A stretch of 64,000 nt of DNA, from contig JBGAIH010000027.1 of NCBI GenBank assembly GCA_044225675.1, forward strand, positions 1-64,000. The letters are read 5' to 3'. The translations under genes and the position numbers were made by a program. Below are positions 52,628 to 60,794 of the stretch, one piece after another. Origin of the DNA: JACMQX01 sp044225675. GTDB lineage: Bacteria > Pseudomonadota > Gammaproteobacteria > Burkholderiales > Burkholderiaceae_C. The notes beneath the pieces are model-generated. The model was given only the letters and a program-made list of their open reading frames with translations. It made no database searches and had not been told where the DNA came from. Position 1 is the first letter of the stretch, and every line of letters begins with the position of its first letter.

Positions 52628-53262
52628 AGCGTGTCGCCGTCCATCTGCGCCGCCTGCGTCCGATTGGACACGTTCAGCGCGCGGAAGATCTCGCTCATGT
52701 AGTTCTTGACGGTGCCTTCGCTGATGCCCAGCTTCGCGGCAATGGCCTTGTTGCTCATGCCCTGCCGCAGCAGCTGGCGGACTTCCTCCATCCGCGGCGT
52801 GAGGATCACCTCGGGCCGCCGCGTCTCGGACGGGCGCAGCGCAAACGGGATGCGCCGCCCTTCAAGGGCGGCCTGGATGGCCTCGGCGATCTGGTCCGAG
52901 GGCGAGCTCTTGGGAATGAAGGCGTGCACCGACCGCAGCTCCATCGTGCGGCGCACGACGTCGGGCGAGGTGAGCGCCGAGATCACGACCAGCGGAAGGT
53001 CGGGGCATTCCCGCGCGAGCTCGGCCAGACGAAAGCCGCGTTCCATCGCGGGCATGTTGAGATCGACCAGCGCCAGCTTGGCGCGGCACTGGGTTCTGCG
53101 CGCGGCGCGGAGGAGCTCGTCGCCGTCTTCCGCTTCGATGATGTGCACGTCGCCGATGAGGCTCGCGATGAGCGACCGAAGGCCGTCGCGTACGAGTGCG
53201 TGGTCGTCGGCCAGAAGGATGGAGGCCCTCGATTCTTCAGGGGAGAGGCAATCGGTTTCCAT
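52624..53262 (-). CDS. NarL/FixJ-family response regulator
   Basis: The 212-residue product has a receiver domain (1-125; acidic pair Asp19/20, phospho-acceptor Asp67 in VDLNMP, Lys118 in FIPKSS). A LuxR-type HTH follows at ~148-208 (LTPRMEEVRQLLRQGMSNK, GTVKNYMSEIFRALNVSNR). ATG 53262 fits the family start; no strong ribosome site is seen. It probably binds the ATGAC-type boxes at 46303, 50850, 53499 and 62702. It is first in a two-gene operon with the kinase and divergent from the lyase gene. Confidence 0.93.
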   Translation of the reverse strand: METDCLSPEESRASILLADDHALVRDGLRSLIASLIGDVHIIEAEDGDELLRAARRTQCRAKLALVDLNMPAMERGFRLAELARECPDLPLVVISALTSPDVVRRTMELRSVHAFIPKSSPSDQIAEAIQAALEGRRIPFALRPSETRRPEVILTPRMEEVRQLLRQGMSNKAIAAKLGISEGTVKNYMSEIFRALNVSNRTQAAQMDGDTL

Positions 53263-53498
53263 GATGAGGGGGAGGGAGAAAAACCAGACACGTGCCTGCA
53301 TGCGGCCAGGCCGGTTGCCATGGTGGCAGCCATTGCCCGCCGAGTCTTGGCGATGCACGCACAGCAGATTGGCAAACTGCGCACGACCTTCTCCTGCCTG
53401 TGAAGCAGATCACGGGAACCGGGCTGCAAGCGCCGAACGCGGGTCGAACGTGGTTCGAACGCAGGTCGACCTTCGGCCCGGGCGCGCACGGTCGGGGC
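53263..53498. other. Divergent intergenic region with a 14-bp direct repeat
   Basis: CGAACGC-G-GGTCGA (53434-53447) and CGAACGC-A-GGTCGA (53456-53469) are 22 bp apart, two helical turns, and include a TTCGAA centre. They lie just upstream of the box promoter at 53499. The rest of the region, towards the response regulator, shows no clear signal. Confidence 0.5.
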
Positions 53499-53542
53499 AT
53501 GACTAATTTCATCTGACCTGCGGACGCTCGCGTCCGTAGATT
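53499..53542 (+). promoter_or_regulatory. Promoter with ATGACTAATTTCAT box, 24 nt from -10
   Basis: The box at 53499-53512, exactly 24 nt, then -10 TAGATT (53537-53542; CGTAGATTCG). It drives the lyase gene and the four lipoprotein genes behind it. Confidence 0.75.
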
Positions 53543-53587
53543 CGCTTCCTTTCAGCGGGCCCGTCGCCCGCGTTCTGGAACGAAGCG

Positions 53588-55845
53588 ATGCAAACACCAT
53601 GTCCTCCCGCTCATGCCGTGCCCGCACGGCTGCTCGTCAGCGCCGCGCTGTTCACCGCCGTGCTCGCGGCCTGCGGCGGAGGCAGTGGCGGCTCGGCGCC
53701 AGCCGGGCCGCCACCGCCGCCGGCCGATGCGCCCGCGCCCCTGCCGGGCCCGTCCACCCCACCCGGGCAGCCGCCGCTTCCGCCGGATCCCGATCCGGGC
53801 GTTCCGCCACCGCCGCCTGGCGGCGTGCCCACGGCCGCGCTCCCTGTCCCTGCCGAACCGCCGGCCATTGGGCCCGCGCCGCTGCCGCCGGTTGCCACGC
53901 CGCAGATCGCGCCGCTGGGCTCGCCGCGCATCCTGGTGTCGCATGCGCAGACGCTCGCGCGCCTGCGGCAGCAGCTCGCCGCCGACGCGCCAGCGGCCCG
54001 TCGCTTCAAGGCGTCCGTCGATGCACAGCTCGCCAACGGCGGGCCCGATCTGCCGGCCTGGCAGGTGGCCCTGATGGGGCAGGTGACGAACGACGTGCGC
54101 TACTGCAACTACGCCGTGGCGAAGACGGAGGAATTCGTCGCGTCCGAGGAGGCGCGCATCGCCGCCATCACGGCGGCGGCGCACCCGTTCCGCCCGTTCC
54201 GGTGGCGGGAACGAACAGTTATCTCTACGTGGGTGAACTGATCGGCGGCATGGCCACCGTCTACGACTGGTGCCGCGCCCAGACCACGCCCGAGCAGCGC
54301 GCACGCTGGCGCGACTACGGCAACCAGGCGGTGTGGAACGTCTGGAACCACACCCAGGCCCGCTGGGGCAACAAGACCATTCCCTGGTCGGGCTGGAGCC
54401 ACGACAACCCGGCGAACAACTACTACTACTCGTTCCTCGAAGCGACGATGCTGCTGGGCCTTGCCACGCACGGAGAAAACCCGATGGCGCAAGACTGGCT
54501 CGATCAGTTCCGCCGGCGCAAGCTGGAGGACGAGGCGTTTCCAGCCTTCACGGCGAACCACGCCGGCGGCGGCTCGCTGGAAGGCACGGGCTACGGCACC
54601 GCCATGAAGAACCTCTGGCGTCTCTACGACTGGTGGGAAAAGTCCACCGGCGAGAGGATCGCCTCGCGCTCCTGGCACACGCTGGAGAGCATTCCGTGGC
54701 TGATGCATACGATCGTGCCGACGCTTTCGCGGCTGGCCGCCACGGGCGACCACTCGCGCGACGAGACGGCCATGCTGTTCGACTACCACCGCGACTACCT
54801 GCAAGTGCTCATCCACCTGTTCCCGGACGAGGTGATCAGCGGGGTCGCGCGCACGCTCCTGGAGAACTCGTCGGTGCCCCAGATGACGACGCAGTTCATG
54901 CGCTACTCCGACTTTCTCTACGACCCGACGGTGACGCCAGCAGAACCGCTGGAAGAGATGTCTGCGGCCTACTACGGCGCCGGCACCGGCATGTTCGCGG
55001 TGCGCTCCGGCTGGGACCGGCAGGCCGCCTACGCCAACCTGCTGTGCGGCCCGCTGGTGGAAAGCCACGCCCACCGCGACAACTCCAGCTTCACGCTGTT
55101 CAAGAACGTCTGGTCGGTCTACGAGGCCAACATCGACGGGCATTCGGGCATCGAGCAGGACGAGGCGTATCACAACCTCGTGCGCTACACGCTCGCCAAC
55201 GGCACTGCGGTCCCCCAGGCGTACGGCACGCGCTGCAACCTGCGCGCGATGGCGCACGCGCCGCAGTGGACCTACGCACTCGCCGATACCACGCCGATGT
55301 ACGGCAGCGCGGTGACGCGGTCCGAGCGCGAGTTCGTGTTCATTCCGCCCGCGGCCTTCGTCGTCTACGACCGCGCGCAGACCGCTGCTGCGGGCACGAA
55401 GCGGACCTGGACGATGAACTTCCCGAAGCCGCCCACGCTCACCGAGTCCACGATGAGCCTGGACCTGGGCAGCGGCAACAGCGTGCTCGTCAGACGCCTG
55501 CTGCCGCAGGCGCCCCTGGTCAGCACGGTGAGCTGGGCCACGGCGAATCCGGCCAACTACGCCGGCAAGACGGCCACGCGCGTCGACGTGACCGACACCG
55601 CCGCAGGCAACAGCTCGGAGTTTCTCCACGTGATCGGTCTCAACGGCGCGGTGACGGCCAGCTTTCGCGACGACGCGGACGGCCAGACCGGCGTGACCTT
55701 CACGCTCGCCGACGGCCGCACCGTCACCACGCGCTTCAACAAGGCATCGCGCGGCGGCACGCTGGAGATCAGCCGCAACGCCACGACCGAACTGAGCGGC
55801 ACGCTGCCCACGCGCGTGCACCGCATCCCCCTCATTGCCAACTGA
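53588..55845 (+). pseudogene. Heparinase II/III-like polysaccharide lyase lipoprotein, frameshifted
   Basis: Frame 1 (53588-54241) encodes a lipoprotein signal (TAVLAAC-GGG), a Pro-rich linker and the start of an alpha/alpha-toroid domain, then runs out of register near 54180-54205. The other frame continues from SYLYVGELIGGMATVYDWC to a stop at 55845. It contains the EGTGYG motif and the heparinase II/III motif ESHAHRDNSSF. Repaired length is ~751 residues. The family cleaves acidic polysaccharides such as alginate or heparin-like glycans. A tandem CCCGTTCCG pair lies at the break. It may be a sequencing error or a real mutation. It is the first gene of the lipoprotein operon. Confidence 0.85.
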
Positions 55846-55869
55846 AGCCGCCCCGCCGGCCGAACAACC

Positions 55870-57567
55870 ATGACCTCTGCAGACACCTCCCCTCTCCTGC
55901 CGGCGCAGCAGCGCCTGCCGCGCCGCACGTTTCTTGCGGCCGCGATCTCTTCCCTCCTGAGCGCCTGCGGCGGCGGCACGGTCGATGGCGACGGCGGCCT
56001 TCCGGACGGGCCTTCGGGGCCGCGCCTGACCGTCGCGTCGATGACGCCGGAAGACGGCGCGCAGAACGTCGAGCCGGATATCGAGCCCTTGATCCGCTTC
56101 TCGGCGCCGCTGGCCAGCCTGCCCGCGGACGAGGATCTGATCACGCTGAACGACCGCGCGCTGAAGCTTCCCTTGGCGGCCTTTCCCGCGCTGGAGGATC
56201 CCGCCACGGTGCGCCTGCGGCCACAGCTGCAGCTGTCTCTGGCGTCGCGCTACGACATCCGGTTCGACGCGCGGCTGCGGGGCACCGGCGGAGAACGCTT
56301 CGCGGGCTCGAATGCCAGCTTCACGACACGCGACGGCCTCTGGTCCGATGCGATCGCCAGTCTGGCCATTCCCGCCCAGGTGGGCCCGAAGCTGCTGCTG
56401 GACGGCGATGTCTGGGGCCGGACCGTGGCGGTGTTCTCCGAGCCTGCCGTCGGCATCCATGCGGCGGACTACACCGCCGCCGGCGGCTGGTCGAACCCGC
56501 AGCAGCTCTGCGTCGACATACCGGGCGACTTTGCCATGGGGGTCGCGAGTCTGGCAGGAACGGTCGTCACGATCTGGCGCTCCGGCAACGCCCAGACGGC
56601 CGGCCAGCTGCACGCCTGTCTGAAGGTCCAGGGCGACTGGACCACGCCCCAGCGGATCGATGCAGAAGAGATGCCGATCTACGAGCCCAGGCTCGCCGTG
56701 TCGCGGGACGGGCGTGCCATCGCCACATGGATCCAGGTGCGGTCTGCCGACGGCAACCGCAGAAGCGTCCATGTGTCGGTGCTGGACCCCGCCACGCTGC
56801 AATGGAGCGCGCCGAAGTTCTACGGCACGGGAGACGACCCGACGTTCTCGCCCCGCATCGCGATCGACAGCCAGGGGCGGGCCGTGCTGGCCTGGGCCCG
56901 CGGCAGGGACGTGTTCGCCGCACGCTACAGCCCGCAGAAGGGCTGGTCTTCCACCATCACGGTTTTCACAGGCGCCGCGACGACCGAAGTGAATGGCATG
57001 GACGTCTTCGTCAGCGACAACGGCGATGCGCTGGTGCTGGTGGCAACCCGTGAGAACAACGGGGCACCCCTGCTGGGGAGCTGGCGCCTGCGCGCCGAGG
57101 CGGCGTCCTTCGAGCCGCGACAGGAGGTGAACGACGACGATGAAGGCATCTACTACTGGTCCTGCGTTGCCGACGCTGCGGGCCGCTTCGTCATCGTCTG
57201 GTCCACGGCCGACGCCATCGGCAGCGCGGCCTTCGACGCCGCTGCCGGCAGCTGGTCGCCGCTGCCCGGACTGAAGGACGGCCTGGCGCCCCAGCGCTAC
57301 CGACGGGATCCGAGAGTTCGCCAGGACCTGCACGGACACCTGATCGTTTCGTGGACCGAATACGACGCCGGCACGCAGGCGCGCGAAGCCTGGGCGTGCC
57401 GACGGCTCGCCGGTGCGACCACCTGGGGAACTCCGCGCCGCCTCAGCGAGAGCGGCGAGTACGTGGACACCACCTTCCTCCACACGTCGATCCTCTCCGG
57501 CGAATCGATCGTCGCCTGGATGCGCAACAACCCCAGCCGCGCGATCGCTTCGCGCCTGTTCTCCTGA
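55870..57567 (+). CDS. Tat-type lipoprotein with SbsA-Ig-like and propeller-like repeats (paralogue 2)
   Basis: The 565-residue product has RLPRRTFLAAAISSLLSAC at the N-terminus: a twin-Arg signal joined to a lipobox, so Tat export is possible, unlike its paralogues. A Big_5-like domain (~50-155; ASMTPEDGAQNVEPDIEPLI) is followed by repeats such as IDSQGRAVLAWAR and DAAGRFVIVWST. It lies 24 bp after the lyase gene. Its ribosome site is weak. It probably forms a cell-surface binding partner for the lyase or its substrate; this is inferred from position only. Confidence 0.83.
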   Translation: MTSADTSPLLPAQQRLPRRTFLAAAISSLLSACGGGTVDGDGGLPDGPSGPRLTVASMTPEDGAQNVEPDIEPLIRFSAPLASLPADEDLITLNDRALKLPLAAFPALEDPATVRLRPQLQLSLASRYDIRFDARLRGTGGERFAGSNASFTTRDGLWSDAIASLAIPAQVGPKLLLDGDVWGRTVAVFSEPAVGIHAADYTAAGGWSNPQQLCVDIPGDFAMGVASLAGTVVTIWRSGNAQTAGQLHACLKVQGDWTTPQRIDAEEMPIYEPRLAVSRDGRAIATWIQVRSADGNRRSVHVSVLDPATLQWSAPKFYGTGDDPTFSPRIAIDSQGRAVLAWARGRDVFAARYSPQKGWSSTITVFTGAATTEVNGMDVFVSDNGDALVLVATRENNGAPLLGSWRLRAEAASFEPRQEVNDDDEGIYYWSCVADAAGRFVIVWSTADAIGSAAFDAAAGSWSPLPGLKDGLAPQRYRRDPRVRQDLHGHLIVSWTEYDAGTQAREAWACRRLAGATTWGTPRRLSESGEYVDTTFLHTSILSGESIVAWMRNNPSRAIASRLFS

Positions 57568-57585
57568 ACCTCCCACCGATCTGAC

Positions 57586-59346
57586 ATGACACCCTTCTCA
57601 TCCGACTTTTCCCCGCAGCACGCGCCCCTGGCACGCCTGCTCACCTGCGCTGTCCTGGCCACTCTGCTGGCTGCGTGCGGCGGCGGCGGCACACCGCTGT
57701 CCGGCGATCCCGGTGACCCCGCCGGTCCCGGCAACCCTGCAGGCCGGTCCTTCACCCTCGCTTCGCTCACGCCGGCCGACGGCGCCACGGGCGTCGCGCT
57801 CGATGCACTGGTGGCGGCCACGTTCAGCAAGGCGGTCGATCCCGCGACGGTCGGCACGGCCACGGTCCGGCTCGGCCCGGTCGACCACGCCACGGACGCA
57901 CCGGCGAGCCTGTCGCTGCAGGGGACGTCGACGGTGCACATGACGCCGCAGCAGCCGCTGGCGCTCGCGACGGAGTACGCCGTGGACATACGTGAAGGGC
58001 TGCGCGCCAGCGACGGAACCGCCTACGGCACGCGCACCAGCGCCCGCTTCACCACCGTCGACGGCGATTGGCGCTTTTCCAACCAGCCGCTGCCCGTGGT
58101 GCAGTCGACCGAGGAAGCGACGCAGCCGCAGGTGGGCGTCGACGAGCGCGGTGGCGGCTACGCCCTGTTCCTGCGCGATGCGGCGGCGACGCGGCGTCTC
58201 GTGGTCAATCCGTTCGACGGCGGGCTGGCCCAGCCCGACTGGCGCAACCACCCCGGTGTCGAGCTCGGCGTGCTGGGGTCGTCCTCCGCCAGCCCCTCCT
58301 TCCGGCTCGCCGTCGCGGCCACGGGCAGGACGATCGTGGCCTGGACCCGGGACGCGGCGCCGAACAATGTGGCGCAGGAGCTGTGGACCCTCATCGGCGA
58401 CACGCAGAACCCGGCCCAATGGTCCGTGCCTGTGCGCCTGTCCCAGCAGGCCGGCAGCGTGTCCAACGTGCAGTTGCGCATGGACGCGGCCGGCAACGGC
58501 CTGGCCGTGTGGCAGCAGCCCGACAGCACCAACCAGAACCGGCAGACCGTTTTCGCGGCGCGCTACGACGCCGCCAGCAACAGCTGGACCGCTCCGCTGC
58601 GCGTCGCCGGCGCGGCGACCGCGCAGCTCAGCCCGGCGCTTTCCATGAACGCACAAGGCAACGCGGTCGTCACCTGGTCGCAGGACGGTGGCATCCAGCT
58701 GGCGCGCCATCTGGGTGGCAACGAGTGGACCAACCCGGTCACGGCCTACCTGCCGCCGGCAGGCGCTTCCGCCAACGAGCCGAAGGTGGCGATGAACGAC
58801 TTCGGCGAGGCCGTGATCGCGTTCAGCGTCTACACCCTCGCGACCCAGCGCTCCGACATCCTCGCGACCCGCATGCGGCCGGACGGCTCGCTGCGCACGC
58901 CAGAGGCCGTGGCACCGGCCATCCTGGTCTCGCGCGACAACCACAGCGTGGCGATCGGCGGCAACGGCCGGGCGGTCGTGAGCTGGGTGCAGCAGGACGC
59001 GTTCGAGGATCTGCATTCGGCCGCCATGACCCGCGAGGAAACCGGCTGGGTGCGGGCCCAGCCGGTCAGCGCCAGCGTGCGGGCGCCCGTTCTGGCCAGC
59101 GACGCCTCAGGCAATGTCTTCGCGCTGTGGTCGCAACAGGCAGGGGCCGAGCCACGCCGCATCATGAGCGCGCGCCTGCCCCGCGGCCGTGCGGCCTGGT
59201 CCGAGCCGGTGGCGCTGGGCCTGGTGGGCAACGACGCGAACGCCCCGCAGATCGCCATCGACCGGCTGGGCCGGGCGCTCGCCGTCTGGCAGCAGGACAC
59301 GGTGGCCAACGGCCAGCGCCGCATCCTGTCCAACCGCTTCCGCTGA
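57586..59346 (+). CDS. Lipoprotein with SbsA-Ig-like and propeller-like repeats (paralogue 3)
   Basis: The 586-residue product has a Sec lipoprotein signal (LATLLAAC-GGGG) and a clear Big_5 domain (~55-160; ASLTPADGATGVALDALVAA, LALATEYAVDI). Repeats include MDAAGNGLAVWQQ, MNAQGNAVVTWSQ, SDASGNVFALWSQ and IDRLGRALAVWQQ. It lies 18 bp after paralogue 2. It is the closest in layout to the gene at 46390. Confidence 0.85.
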   Translation: MTPFSSDFSPQHAPLARLLTCAVLATLLAACGGGGTPLSGDPGDPAGPGNPAGRSFTLASLTPADGATGVALDALVAATFSKAVDPATVGTATVRLGPVDHATDAPASLSLQGTSTVHMTPQQPLALATEYAVDIREGLRASDGTAYGTRTSARFTTVDGDWRFSNQPLPVVQSTEEATQPQVGVDERGGGYALFLRDAAATRRLVVNPFDGGLAQPDWRNHPGVELGVLGSSSASPSFRLAVAATGRTIVAWTRDAAPNNVAQELWTLIGDTQNPAQWSVPVRLSQQAGSVSNVQLRMDAAGNGLAVWQQPDSTNQNRQTVFAARYDAASNSWTAPLRVAGAATAQLSPALSMNAQGNAVVTWSQDGGIQLARHLGGNEWTNPVTAYLPPAGASANEPKVAMNDFGEAVIAFSVYTLATQRSDILATRMRPDGSLRTPEAVAPAILVSRDNHSVAIGGNGRAVVSWVQQDAFEDLHSAAMTREETGWVRAQPVSASVRAPVLASDASGNVFALWSQQAGAEPRRIMSARLPRGRAAWSEPVALGLVGNDANAPQIAIDRLGRALAVWQQDTVANGQRRILSNRFR

Positions 59347-59367
59347 TCTGCTGCGCAGGACCCGCTC

Positions 59368-60783
59368 ATGCCCTCTTTTCTTCAGACCCGCCGACTCGGC
59401 TGCGCCGCAGCGGCCACGTTCTGGCTCGCGTCCTGCGGCGGCGACGCCATCGCGCCCGGGGAGCCGGTGCCGCCTTTGCAGACTGCACCGCCCGCGTGGC
59501 GCGAGCAGCCGGCCTCCCTGGCCAGCGCGGCACTGGCCGCCGAGCAGAAGGTGCGTCTGGCGATGGACGCGCAAGGCCGTGCCATCGTCATCTTCATCTC
59601 GCGTGCCGCAGCAGGCGCCATCACGCGGGCGTACTACAACCGCTACGACGCCGCGACGGGTCAGTGGGGAACGCCCGCTTCGCTCGGCGGCGACAGCGTC
59701 GACGACGTCGACCTGCGGCTGTCCGTCAACCCGTCCGGCCAGGGAGTGGCCACCTGGACGGAGTACGACGCCGCCGGCCGGCCCACGCTCTGGATGCGCC
59801 CCCTCCCCACCGGCAGCGCGGCCCCGCCCCCGGCCGAGAGCATCGTGCAGGGCGCAGCGCAGACGCCGATCAACCCGGACGGCGTGATCGACGCTGCCGG
59901 CCACATGACGTTCGCATGGAACCAGGCGGACGGTGGCGGCGCCACGCGCCACTATGTGCGCCATCGCTCCGCCGCGGGCCAGTGGTTTGCGGCCGTCGAG
60001 CTGGGACAGGGATCGTCGGCGCTCGGCGCACCGCGGCTTGCCACCAACGGCCGCGACAGAACCCTGATCGGATGGGCTCACGCCGCCGCGTCGGGCACGG
60101 AGTTCGGTACTTTCGTGAGCCGCTACGCGCCGCCTGCGAGCGTGCAGGTCGATGCCCTGCAGGTCGGCTCCGCACTGTCGCTGCCGCCCGAGCTGGTGAT
60201 CGCGCCGGACGGCCACGCGGTCGCGGTCTGGGCGCAGTCGCCTTCGCCCGTCGACATGCGCAACCAGCTTTACCGCGCCCGGTTCGATCCCGTGACGCAG
60301 AAATGGAGTGCGGCCGCGCCGATGGAGCAGCCGCCGCCCGACGCGCAGTCGGGCGCGCAGGGCCTGTCGGTCGACGCACAGGGCAACGTGTACGCGGCAT
60401 GGACGCGGCTGACCGAAGGCAACTACCAGCTCGTGAACTTCGTCAGCCGCATGGACGCGTCCACCGGCCAGTGGGAGCCGCCACGGCAGCTCGGTGAACC
60501 CGCGCCGGTCGCGTCGTTCGGCTTCGCCTCGATCGCCGCCGCCGGACGCGGCGCGATGGTCGTGTGGTACGGACCCACGGTCGCGGGCGGGCCCTCCCAC
60601 CTGCTGTCGATGAAGTACGAATCCGGCACCGGCTGGTCGGCGGCGTCGCCGGTCGACCCCACCGGCTCGGCCCGTCGAGGGCGCCCGCATGCCCCTGCTC
60701 GCGGCAAACGCAGCCGGCTCCGCCCTGGCCCTGTGGGAATCGGCCACACGGCTCGTCGCGAATGTCTTGAAGTAAACCTTTGA
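59368..60783 (+). CDS. Lipoprotein with propeller-like repeats, lacking Ig domain (paralogue 4), 3' frameshift
   Basis: The 471-residue reading has a lipobox (LASC-GGD) and goes straight into the repeats (MDAQGRAIVIFIS, VDAQGNVYAAWTR) without a Big_5 domain. After ~60650 the frame turns basic and unlike the family (RRGRPHAPARGKRSR). The next frame instead gives PLLAANAAGSALALWESATR and a stop at 60775, matching the family ending. A one-base shift near 60650-60690 therefore replaces the last ~35 residues. Spacing to the next gene (19 bp) is normal if the end is 60775. Confidence 0.8.
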   Translation: MPSFLQTRRLGCAAAATFWLASCGGDAIAPGEPVPPLQTAPPAWREQPASLASAALAAEQKVRLAMDAQGRAIVIFISRAAAGAITRAYYNRYDAATGQWGTPASLGGDSVDDVDLRLSVNPSGQGVATWTEYDAAGRPTLWMRPLPTGSAAPPPAESIVQGAAQTPINPDGVIDAAGHMTFAWNQADGGGATRHYVRHRSAAGQWFAAVELGQGSSALGAPRLATNGRDRTLIGWAHAAASGTEFGTFVSRYAPPASVQVDALQVGSALSLPPELVIAPDGHAVAVWAQSPSPVDMRNQLYRARFDPVTQKWSAAAPMEQPPPDAQSGAQGLSVDAQGNVYAAWTRLTEGNYQLVNFVSRMDASTGQWEPPRQLGEPAPVASFGFASIAAAGRGAMVVWYGPTVAGGPSHLLSMKYESGTGWSAASPVDPTGSARRGRPHAPARGKRSRLRPGPVGIGHTARRECLEVNL

Positions 60784-60794
60784 AGGAAGAAAGC

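Noticed and set aside
54176..54210. Programmed frameshift in the lyase
   Set aside because: No slippery heptamer or following pseudoknot is apparent; mutation or sequence error is simpler.
54109..57576. 1155-codon open frame on the minus strand
   Set aside because: It is antisense to the lyase and lipoprotein paralogue 2, with no recognisable domain.
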